Positions 32,700 through 39,973 of a stretch of DNA of 39,973 bases are shown in pieces. A program made the position numbers and the translations under genes. Each line of letters starts with the position of its first letter. Position 1 is the first letter of the stretch. This stretch comes from Dankookia rubra (GTDB taxonomy: Bacteria > Pseudomonadota > Alphaproteobacteria > Acetobacterales > Acetobacteraceae). Where the stretch lies: assembly GCF_004355005.1 (NCBI RefSeq), contig NZ_SMSJ01000052.1, positions 1 through 39,973 of the forward strand. Direction: 5' to 3'. Under the pieces are notes generated by a model. It did not search any database. It was given only the letters and a program-made list of their open reading frames with translations, and had not been told where the DNA came from.

Positions 32700-34022
32700 C
32701 TATTCAGGCCACCCGCGCCGGCGCCGCCCGTCCCGCGCCGCCGCCATCGCCGCGACCGTCGCGCGGATCTCCGCCGCATCGTGCTCGGCCGAGAGGAAGA
32801 AGCGGAGCCGCGCCGCGCGCTCCGGCACCACGGGAAACAGGATCGGCTGGACGTTCACCCCGGCCTCGAACAGCGCCGCCGCCATCCGCGCCGCGGCGAC
32901 CGAGCTGCCGAGGATCACCGGGACGATCCCGAGGCCCACCGAGCCGCCGGTATCGAAACCGGCTTCCCGCGCCAGCGCCAGGAACAGCGCCGCATTCGCC
33001 TGCAGGCGCTCCACCCGCCATGGCTCCGCCTGCATCACCGCCAGCGATTCCAGCGCCGCGGCCGCCAGCGGCGGTGCCAGGCCGACGGAATAGACGAAGC
33101 CCGGCGCCGAATGCCGCAGCAGGTCCACCAGCGGCCGGCGGCCGGCGATGTAGCCGCCGCAGGCCGACAGCGTCTTCGACAGCGTGCCCATCCAGATATC
33201 GACCGCGGCCGGAGCCACGCCGGATTGCTCGAAGCTGCCGCGCCCGGTGGCGCCGAGCACGCCGAGCGCATGCGCCTCGTCCACCATCAGCAACGCGTCG
33301 TGCCGCCGGGCCAGCTCGGCGAAGGGCGCCAGCTCGGGCGCGTCGCCATCCATGCTGTAGTGGCCTTCCAGCACCAGCAGCGCCCGGCCATGCCGGCGCC
33401 GGTGCGCCGCCAGCTCCCGCTCCGCCGCCCGCCAGTCGTTGTGCGGGAAGGCGATCCGCCGCGCGCCCGACAGCCGCGCCCCCTCGGCGACGCTGTTGTG
33501 GATGAGCTGGTCGTGCAGCACCAGGTCGCGCGGCCCCAGCAGCTGGCCGATGACGGTGACATTGGTCGCATGGCCGCTGACGAAGGCAAGGCAGGCCTCG
33601 GCCTCGTAGTTCGCCGCCAGCGCCGCCTCCAACTCCCCATGCACCGGCCGCTCGCCGGATGCGAGGCGGGAGGCGGAGGCGGAGACGCCGTGCCGGTCGA
33701 TCGCCGCCTTGGCCGCGGCGGCTATGCGCGGGTCGCCGTTCAGCCCGAGATAGTTGTAGGAGGCGAAGTTCACGTAGGGCCGCCCGCCGATCACCGTCCT
33801 TGCGCCGGCGACGCCCTCATGCGGGCGGAAGAAGGGGCTCTCCAGGCCGAGCGCCTCGCCCGCCTCCCGCACCATCTCGATGTCGCGCAGGCCGGGCAGG
33901 GTTGTCAGGTCGCGGCCCGGGCTCTCGGCCGGGCCGGGCGCCTCCTCACCCCCACGCCGGCGCGACAGGCGCTGCAGCAGCGCGGCACGGGCGCTGGCGG
34001 ACAGGCCGAAGCCCTGGGTCAT
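32700..34022 (-). CDS. Alpha-oxoamine synthase (AONS/KBL family), RkpG-like
   Basis: 440 residues. PLP-dependent fold type I enzyme that condenses an amino acid with an acyl thioester with loss of CO2. The PLP Lys is K283 in GTLSKTLSACGG; D248/H251 in VDEAHALG, SYNYLGL, and S-R-L-A-S-G-E-R with HGELE are family motifs. An N-terminal extension of about 60 residues precedes the fold. The ATG at 34022 overlaps the PKS stop (ATGA), implying coupled translation, so the acyl donor is probably the PKS ACP. In rhizobia the analogous RkpG works with the RkpA PKS/FAS in capsule biosynthesis. A biotin role (BioF) is unlikely because no biotin genes adjoin it. The amino acid is unknown. Confidence 0.92.
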   Translation of the reverse strand: MTQGFGLSASARAALLQRLSRRRGGEEAPGPAESPGRDLTTLPGLRDIEMVREAGEALGLESPFFRPHEGVAGARTVIGGRPYVNFASYNYLGLNGDPRIAAAAKAAIDRHGVSASASRLASGERPVHGELEAALAANYEAEACLAFVSGHATNVTVIGQLLGPRDLVLHDQLIHNSVAEGARLSGARRIAFPHNDWRAAERELAAHRRRHGRALLVLEGHYSMDGDAPELAPFAELARRHDALLMVDEAHALGVLGATGRGSFEQSGVAPAAVDIWMGTLSKTLSACGGYIAGRRPLVDLLRHSAPGFVYSVGLAPPLAAAALESLAVMQAEPWRVERLQANAALFLALAREAGFDTGGSVGLGIVPVILGSSVAAARMAAALFEAGVNVQPILFPVVPERAARLRFFLSAEHDAAEIRATVAAMAAARDGRRRRGWPE

Positions 34023-37000
34023 GCCGCCCGCACCACCGGTTCATGCGCCGCCACCAGCGCCGCGACCGCCGTCTCCTCCGGCGCCGGCGCGCCGCGCAGC
34101 GCCTCGGCCAGCCGCCGCGCCAGGCTGTCCACGGTCAGGGTATCGGTCACCGCGGAGAGCGGCACCGGCATGCCCAGCCGCTGCTCCAGCCCCAGCCGCA
34201 ATTCCATGCCGCCCAGGCTGTCGAGGCCGAGCCCGGCGAGCGGCGCCTCCAGCGGCACCGCGGCGGGGGGCAGCCGCAGGATGCGGCCGAGCTCGGCCGC
34301 CAGCGCCTCCCGCAGCAGGCCCAGCGCCGCGGTCTCCGATGCCTCGCGCAGCCAGGCGCGCAGGTCGGCACCGTCGCCGGCCGGGGGCGCCGTGCTGCGC
34401 ACCGCTTCGAAGCAGGGCTCGGCCAGCACCGCGAGCGCCGCCCGCGCCTCGCCCCAGGCCAGGCGCGCATGGCCCATCACCGCCGGGCCGGCCTCCAGCA
34501 GCACCGGCAGGGCGGCCAGCGCCGCCTCGGCCGGCAGCGGCGCGGCGCCGAGCCGGCGGCGGAGGATCTGCGCCGTCGCGGCATCCCCGGCCAGCATCCC
34601 GGCATCGGCGATCGGGCCCCAGGCGACGACCAGGGCCGGCCGACCGGCGGCGCGGCGCCGGCGCGCCAGCGCCTCCAGCCCCGCATTGGCGGCGACATAG
34701 GCGGCCTGGCCCGGATTGCCGACGGTGACCGTGGCCGAGCCGAACATCAGGAAGAGCGCGAGGTTGTCCTCGGCAGTCAGCGCGTCGAGGTTCTCCGCCA
34801 CCGCCAGCTTGGCGGCGAGGACGCGCGCGACCCGCGGCGCATCCAGCGCGGCGGCGGCGCCATCGGCCATCGCGGCGGCGGCCTGCACCACGCCGCGCAG
34901 CGGCGGCAGCGAGGCGCGGATCCCCTGCAGCGCCCGGCCGAGCGCCGCCGCATCCGTGGCGTCGCAGGCGATCAGGGTGGCGGTGGCGCCCTGCGCCGCC
35001 AGGTCGCGAACCGCCGCCTCGGCCCCCGGCGTCGCCGCGCCGCGGCGCGACAGCAGCGCGAGGTGCCGCACCCCCTGGCCGGCCAGCCAGCGCGCGGCGG
35101 CGAGGCCGAAGCCCTGCGTGCCGCCGATGACCAGCACGGTGCCGCGCGCCGCCTGCTGCAGCGCCGGCAGCCGCAGCGGCGCGGCGGCCGGCGGCGGCGG
35201 GCGGACCACCAGCTTGCCGATATGGCCGCTCGCCTGCAGGGTGCGGAAGGCGGCCTCGACCTCGGTCGCGGCGTATTCGGTGGCCGGCAGCGGCCGGAAG
35301 CTGCCCTCGCCCAGCCGTTCGGCGATCGAGCGCAGCAGCCGCGCCGCGACCGCCGGCCGGGCCCGCGGCAGCTCGTCCACGTCCACCGCGAACCAGGTGA
35401 CGTTGCGCCGCATCGGCCGCAGCGCGACGCGGCGGTTCTCGGCGAAGTCGCGCTTGCCGAGCTCGAGGAACCGGCCGAAGGGGCGGAGCAGGGCCATGGA
35501 GCGTTCCATCGCCTCGCCGGCCAGCGAGTTCAGCACCACGTCGACGCCCTCCGGCCATTCGGCACGCAGCGCATCGGCGAAGCCGGCATCGCGGCTGTCG
35601 AGCACCAGCTCGGCGCCGGCGGCGCGCAGGAAGGCGCGCCTGGCCGGGGTGCCGGCGGTGGCGGCGACCCGGGCGCCGGCGGCCAGCGCCACCTGCAGCG
35701 CGGCGAGGCCGACCGCCCCGGCGCCGCCATGCACCAGCACCCGCTCGCCGGGCTCGATCCGCGCCAGCTCCTCCAGCGCATGCACCGCGGTCAGGAAGGC
35801 CACCGGGACGGTGGCGGCGGCGGCGGGATCGATCCCCTCCGGCAGGCGCGCCAGCGCCTCGGCCCGGGTCAGCACCTGGGTCGCCAGCGCCCGCGGGGCG
35901 ACGCCGAAGACCCGGTCGCCGGGGCGGAAGGGGGTACCTTTCCCCACCGCCTCGACCACCCCGGCGCATTCCATGCCGAGGCCGGGGCCGGCGAAGCCGG
36001 GCAGCAGCGCCTCCTCCGGCAGCAGGCCCTGGGCCCACATGAGGTCGCGGAAATTCACCCCCGCCGCCTCGACCCGCAGCAGCACCTCCCCCGGGCCGGG
36101 GGCCGGCAGGTCGAGCGGCGCCCAGTGCAGGCTGCCGAGCTGGCCGGGCTGGCCGACCTGCAGCAGCGCCGGGCCGGCCGGCGGCACGGTTGGCGGCAGG
36201 CCTGGTCGCAGCCGCGGCACCAGCCGCGCCGCGCGGGTCAGCGTCACCTCGGCCTCCTGGTCGCCCTCGGCCAGCAGCTCGCCGGCCAAGCGCCGCGCCG
36301 CGGCTTCCGGCGACAGGCCGGGCTCGATGTCGATGCGCCGGGGCTTCAGCCCGGGATGCTCGTTCGCCAGCACGCGGCCGAGCGCGAAGCAGGCGGCCGC
36401 GGCGGGATCATGGCGGCCGGCGTCCGGCTGCCGGCCGCCCCGGGTGACCAGGCGGAAGCCCAGCGCCGCGCCATCCGCCGCCGCGGCCAGCCGGCCGAGC
36501 GCGGTCAACGTCGCCGCGAGCTCCGCGCCGCCGCCGGCCATGGCCACCACCAGGCAGCCCTGCAGCGCGGCGGGCGGGATGCGTCCGGCCTCCGCCAGGT
36601 CGTGCCGGACCACGGTCACCCCGCGGGTCTGCAGCACCGCGGCCAGGGCCGACGGCAGCGGGCCCATGGCGGCATCGCCGAACACCGCCATGCGCCGCAG
36701 CTTCGGGGCTGCCAGCACCGCGGCCCCTTCCGGCGCCTCGGCGGCCAGCAGCAACGCCGGCCAGGGTGCGGCCGACAGCGGCACGGTCCGGGTCCCCGAC
36801 CAGCCGGCAGCGGCAAGCGCGGCCTCCCAGGCCTCCGGTCCCGGCAGGGGGGAGGCGCCGCCGGGCGCGGCCCACCAGGCGGTATCCTGGCCGCAGCAGA
36901 AATCCAGCAGCGGTCCGGGCAAGGGCTCGGCCAGCAGCAGGGCGGCGCCGGGGGCGGCGGCTTGGCGCAGCGCCTCCGGCAGCAGGGCGCCGGCGCGCAG

Positions 37001-39973
37001 CCGGGCGCCGAGGCCGAGCCCGACCACCAGGTCGGCGACGACCGGCGGCGGCTCGGGCCCCAGCGGGTCCCAGCTGTCGGCGGCATAGTCGAGCCCGGCC
37101 AGGGGGCCGGGAGAGGCCGGTCCCGGCCGGCCGGGCAGGCCGGCCGCGGTGAAGCGGACATGCCGGCCGGAGGCGGCGAGCGCCGCGGCCAACCGGGCCG
37201 TCAGCGGGCCGGGGCCGGCGCCGACTTCCAGCACCCGCAGCGGCCGGCCGCGCGGCCAGGCGGCGGCATGGGCGGCGACCGCCTCGGCCAGCACACTGCC
37301 GAGCCGCGCCTGGCCGGCGCTGCCCGCTGGCGGGCCGGCGACCAGCGCGGGATCGGGCGCACCCTGCCAATCGGCCAGGACCTGCGGCAGCCGCTCCGCC
37401 GCCAGGGCGACCCAGGCGAGGTCGGGGGCGAGCGAGGGCTGTTCCAGCAGCACCTGGCGCCAGACCTCGACCGCCGGCGGCAGGTCCGGAGTCGGCACCG
37501 GGCGGAGGCCGGCCGGGCTCGGCGCGGCGAGGCCGCCCTTGGCCAGTTCCTCCAGCAGGGCGCGGGCATGTGGGCCGGCGGCCAAGGGAGCGCCGGATGG
37601 GGCGGAGAGCGCGGCATGCGCGGCGGCGGCGCAATAGCCTTCCAGCAGGATCGCCGCATCGCCGAGGTCGAGCGCCCCGTCCTGCTGCCGGGCGGCCTCG
37701 AGGCAAGGGTCCAGTCCCGGCCGGGCGGCGCTGTTCTGGCCGGGCAGCGGGGCCGCGGGCACCAGCTCGACATGGAACGCGCCCTCGGCCGGGTCGGTGC
37801 GGCCGGGCAGGCGGATGCGCTGCAGGGTGCAGCCCTCCAGCACCGCCACGCCGCGGCCGGCGGCGTCGCGCAGCAGCAGGTCGGCGCCGGCGCTGCGCTC
37901 GCCGCGACTGGCGAGGCGGATCTCGGCATGCGCGGCCGGGCCGGCGCCGGTGCGGCAGACCAGCCGGGCGACGCGCACCGGCACCAGGCCGGTGCCGGGA
38001 GCGGCGGGCAGTTCCGCCAGCAAGCCGACCAGCCCCTGCAGCGCGCCGTCCAGCCGGGCCGGGTGCAGCAGGAAGCCGGCATCCGCGGGCGCGGCCTCGG
38101 GCCGGCGAAGCCGCACGGCGGCGCGGCCGGAGGCGCCCTCGATCACCGCATGGTCGAGCGATTCGAAGGCCGGGCCGTAGTGCAGGCCGGCTTCCTGCGC
38201 CAGGGCGCGGATCGCCTCGCCTTCCAGCGGGGTGCCGCGCAGCGGCGCGGCCGGCGCGGCCTCCGGCAGCGCCGGCAGGGTGGCGACGGTCGCCTCGAGG
38301 TGCAGGGTCCAGGGCTCGGGCGCCAGGCGGCGGCGGGATTCCAGGGTGAAGTGGCCGCTGCCGTCGAGCCGGGCGCGCAGCTCCCGCGCGTGGCCTTCCT
38401 CGAGCGGCAGGGCGGCATGGATCGCCGCCTCGCGCAGCTCGATCGCCGCCGCGTCCGGGTGGCGGGCAAGCCCGGCGGCAAGCGCGGTCTCCCACATCGC
38501 GGCGGCGGGCAGCACCGGCTCCCCGGCCAGCCGGTGGTCGGCCAGCCAGGGCTCCATCGCGGTGTCGATGTGGCGCGACCAGAGGCCCGGCTCGGCGCCC
38601 TGGCGGAAGCCGAGCAGCGGGTGGTCCTCGAGCGGGGCGACGGCGTGCCCGGCCTCGGTGGTCCGGGCATACCAGATGGGCTGGCGGTCGAAGGGCGTGT
38701 GCGGCAGGCCGCGGCGCCGCGCGGGGCCGGCGAAGGCGGGGCCGCTGCGCGGATCGGCGCCGGCCATCCAGGCGCGGTCGGCGATGCCGGGGAAGGGGTC
38801 GGCGGCGGGGTCGCGGCGCGACAGGCTCGGCAGGATCGCCGCCTCGGACGCCGCGGCGCGCAGCCCGTCGCGCAGGTAGCCCTGCAGCACCGCGGTCGGG
38901 CCGATCTCGAGGAAGAGGCAGGGACCGAGGCCGGCGGCCGCTTGCACCGCGGCCTGGAACTGCACGGGCTCGCGCAGGTTGCGCCACCAATGCGCCGGGC
39001 CGCAGTCCGCCGGGTCGAGCGGCGCGCCGGTGACGGTCGAGACCAGCGGCACGCGCGGCGCGGTGCCGGCGAGGCCGGCGAGGTCGGCCAGCAGCCCGTC
39101 CCGCAGCCCGTCCATGGCGGCGCTGTGGAAGGCATAGTCGAGGTCGAGGGCGAGGAAGCTCCAGCGCCGCTCGGCGGCCGCCGCCTCGAGCTGCGCCAGC
39201 AGCGCCGCGGGCCCGGCGACGGTCAGGCTTTCGGGCGCGTTGACGGCGGCGATCTCGATCCCCCGCCCGTCGATCGTGCCGAGCGCTTCCAGCACCGGCA
39301 GCGCCGCCGCCGGCGCGGCGCCGAGCGCGGCCATGCGGCCCTGCCCACGCGTCCCGGCCTGGTGGCGGCTGCGGATGACGATCAGCCGGGCGGCGGCGGC
39401 CAGGTCCAGCATGCCGGCGGCGGCGGCGGCGGCGACCTCGCCGACCGAATGGCCGAGGCAGAGGGCGGGGCGGATGCCCTCCGCGGCCAGCGCCGCGACG
39501 ATGCCGTGCTGCACGGCGAACAGCAGCGGCTGAGCGACCTCGCTGGCGGCCAGCGACTCGGCCGTCACGCCGGCCGCCAGGCGCTCGGCGGCGGACCAGC
39601 CGAGCAGCGGGGCGAGCGCCGCATCGGCCGCCGCCAGCCCGGCGGCGAAGGCGGGATTGGCGGCCAGTTGCGCCTGCGCCATGCCGGCGAAGGGCGCGCC
39701 GTTGCCGCTGAAGACGAAGGCGATGCCCTGGCCCGGGGCGGCTTGGCGAGGGGCTGCCGGCGGGGCGCCCCGTTCCCACTCGCCGAGGCCGGTGGCCAGC
39801 GTCGCGGCATCCCGGCCGCGCAGGGCGAGGCGGTGGGGCCAGGGGCCACGGGCATGGGCCGCGCCGCGCAGAAGCGCCGGCAGGGCGGCGGCCGGCGTGG
39901 CGGCGAGCGCCGCCTTCCAGCGCCCGGCCAGGGCCGCGAGGCCCGCCGCGCTGCGCGCCGAGAGCAGAGATCG
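34019..39973 (-). CDS. Type I polyketide synthase module AT-DH-cMT-ER-KR-ACP (5' end beyond window)
   Basis: 1984 residues visible; the frame stays open to the right edge, so the KS is expected outside. Visible order: KS-AT linker (RSLLSARS); AT with GHSVGE (about 39440-39455) and YAFH; DH with HRLAGEPVLP (about 38520-38550) and DGALQ; C-methyltransferase with VLEVGAGPGPLTA (about 37210-37240); ER with LVHGGAGAVGLAA (about 35700-35745); KR with VIGGTQGFGL (about 35107-35140) and the Ser...Tyr-x-x-x-Asn set in FGSATVTVG and QAAYVAAN; ACP with GLDSL (about 34215). This is one fully reducing, FAS-like module. The stop overlaps the AOS start, with no thioesterase, so the AOS may release the chain by decarboxylative condensation. 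AT substrate is unclear because YAFH lies between the malonyl and methylmalonyl patterns. KR has M-A-D in place of L-D-D. Confidence 0.95.
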   Translation of the reverse strand, partial: RSLLSARSAAGLAALAGRWKAALAATPAAALPALLRGAAHARGPWPHRLALRGRDAATLATGLGEWERGAPPAAPRQAAPGQGIAFVFSGNGAPFAGMAQAQLAANPAFAAGLAAADAALAPLLGWSAAERLAAGVTAESLAASEVAQPLLFAVQHGIVAALAAEGIRPALCLGHSVGEVAAAAAAGMLDLAAAARLIVIRSRHQAGTRGQGRMAALGAAPAAALPVLEALGTIDGRGIEIAAVNAPESLTVAGPAALLAQLEAAAAERRWSFLALDLDYAFHSAAMDGLRDGLLADLAGLAGTAPRVPLVSTVTGAPLDPADCGPAHWWRNLREPVQFQAAVQAAAGLGPCLFLEIGPTAVLQGYLRDGLRAAASEAAILPSLSRRDPAADPFPGIADRAWMAGADPRSGPAFAGPARRRGLPHTPFDRQPIWYARTTEAGHAVAPLEDHPLLGFRQGAEPGLWSRHIDTAMEPWLADHRLAGEPVLPAAAMWETALAAGLARHPDAAAIELREAAIHAALPLEEGHARELRARLDGSGHFTLESRRRLAPEPWTLHLEATVATLPALPEAAPAAPLRGTPLEGEAIRALAQEAGLHYGPAFESLDHAVIEGASGRAAVRLRRPEAAPADAGFLLHPARLDGALQGLVGLLAELPAAPGTGLVPVRVARLVCRTGAGPAAHAEIRLASRGERSAGADLLLRDAAGRGVAVLEGCTLQRIRLPGRTDPAEGAFHVELVPAAPLPGQNSAARPGLDPCLEAARQQDGALDLGDAAILLEGYCAAAAHAALSAPSGAPLAAGPHARALLEELAKGGLAAPSPAGLRPVPTPDLPPAVEVWRQVLLEQPSLAPDLAWVALAAERLPQVLADWQGAPDPALVAGPPAGSAGQARLGSVLAEAVAAHAAAWPRGRPLRVLEVGAGPGPLTARLAAALAASGRHVRFTAAGLPGRPGPASPGPLAGLDYAADSWDPLGPEPPPVVADLVVGLGLGARLRAGALLPEALRQAAAPGAALLLAEPLPGPLLDFCCGQDTAWWAAPGGASPLPGPEAWEAALAAAGWSGTRTVPLSAAPWPALLLAAEAPEGAAVLAAPKLRRMAVFGDAAMGPLPSALAAVLQTRGVTVVRHDLAEAGRIPPAALQGCLVVAMAGGGAELAATLTALGRLAAAADGAALGFRLVTRGGRQPDAGRHDPAAAACFALGRVLANEHPGLKPRRIDIEPGLSPEAAARRLAGELLAEGDQEAEVTLTRAARLVPRLRPGLPPTVPPAGPALLQVGQPGQLGSLHWAPLDLPAPGPGEVLLRVEAAGVNFRDLMWAQGLLPEEALLPGFAGPGLGMECAGVVEAVGKGTPFRPGDRVFGVAPRALATQVLTRAEALARLPEGIDPAAAATVPVAFLTAVHALEELARIEPGERVLVHGGAGAVGLAALQVALAAGARVAATAGTPARRAFLRAAGAELVLDSRDAGFADALRAEWPEGVDVVLNSLAGEAMERSMALLRPFGRFLELGKRDFAENRRVALRPMRRNVTWFAVDVDELPRARPAVAARLLRSIAERLGEGSFRPLPATEYAATEVEAAFRTLQASGHIGKLVVRPPPPAAAPLRLPALQQAARGTVLVIGGTQGFGLAAARWLAGQGVRHLALLSRRGAATPGAEAAVRDLAAQGATATLIACDATDAAALGRALQGIRASLPPLRGVVQAAAAMADGAAAALDAPRVARVLAAKLAVAENLDALTAEDNLALFLMFGSATVTVGNPGQAAYVAANAGLEALARRRRAAGRPALVVAWGPIADAGMLAGDAATAQILRRRLGAAPLPAEAALAALPVLLEAGPAVMGHARLAWGEARAALAVLAEPCFEAVRSTAPPAGDGADLRAWLREASETAALGLLREALAAELGRILRLPPAAVPLEAPLAGLGLDSLGGMELRLGLEQRLGMPVPLSAVTDTLTVDSLARRLAEALRGAPAPEETAVAALVAAHEPVVRAA

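Noticed and set aside
32700-34022. AONS-family gene as bioF of biotin synthesis
   Set aside because: No biotin gene adjoins it, and it overlaps the PKS stop codon, so a PKS-linked alpha-oxoamine synthase is a better reading.
36408-39779. A 1123-codon minus-strand frame within the PKS
   Set aside because: It is a Gly/Arg-rich frame-shifted shadow; all PKS motifs lie in the other frame, which is open to the window edge.

Overview
The window comes from a very GC-rich genome (above 70% by eye almost throughout). The dense gene packing, the DUF1285-Nudix-DUF6111-CCA synteny, the alphaproteobacterial-type succinate dehydrogenase and the AOS/PKS/KpsS capsule genes point to an alphaproteobacterium. 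I infer an Acetobacteraceae/Roseomonas-like organism; no rRNA or other phylogenetic marker is present to prove it. I found no tRNA, rRNA, CRISPR array, transposase or integrase.

Layout. Bases 1-2428 (minus) hold a MoxR ATPase-DUF58-BatA/DUF4159 operon running off the left edge. Bases 2548-7422 (plus) hold a housekeeping run: DUF1285 protein, CoA-pyrophosphatase-type Nudix hydrolase, a small DUF6111-like membrane protein, CCA tRNA nucleotidyltransferase and an ABC half-transporter. Next come an EamA-type permease (minus), a Gdx/SugE-type SMR exporter and an RTX calcium-binding protein. The sdhCDAB operon (10045-13535) follows with a clear terminator. Then come an orphan peptide-type solute-binding protein, a peptidoglycan-binding-repeat protein, a periplasmic copper amine oxidase, a TauE/SafE-amidase pair, a PaoABC-type molybdenum aldehyde oxidoreductase operon and a BKACE-family enzyme. 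Bases 25380-28121 (minus) carry a secreted protein, an ECF sigma factor, its membrane anti-sigma factor and a DUF4394 protein. An aldo/keto reductase and a 70-residue membrane protein follow.

The most distinctive part is the right-hand third. After a local GC dip (29450-29757) lies an 89-residue protein made of two near-identical DUF346/PLL-type lectin blades, with a consensus ribosome binding site. It faces a minus-strand cluster of a KpsS-like capsule protein, a formyltransferase, an alpha-oxoamine synthase and a large single-module reducing polyketide synthase (AT-DH-cMT-ER-KR-ACP visible; the KS lies beyond the window). PKS plus alpha-oxoamine synthase plus KpsS recalls the rhizobial rkp-1 capsule region. 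The formyltransferase and the methyltransferase domain suggest a variant product, perhaps an unusual amino-ketone lipid linked to capsule assembly or export.

Several gene boundaries carry palindromic or tandem repeats: 54-bp tandem units at 3841-4000, a stop-codon-to-stop-codon element at 15247-15352, a 30-bp near-perfect palindrome at 30189-30218, and a hairpin cluster at 32550-32673 inside the capsule operon. They look like dispersed intergenic repeats of this lineage, some perhaps acting as terminators.
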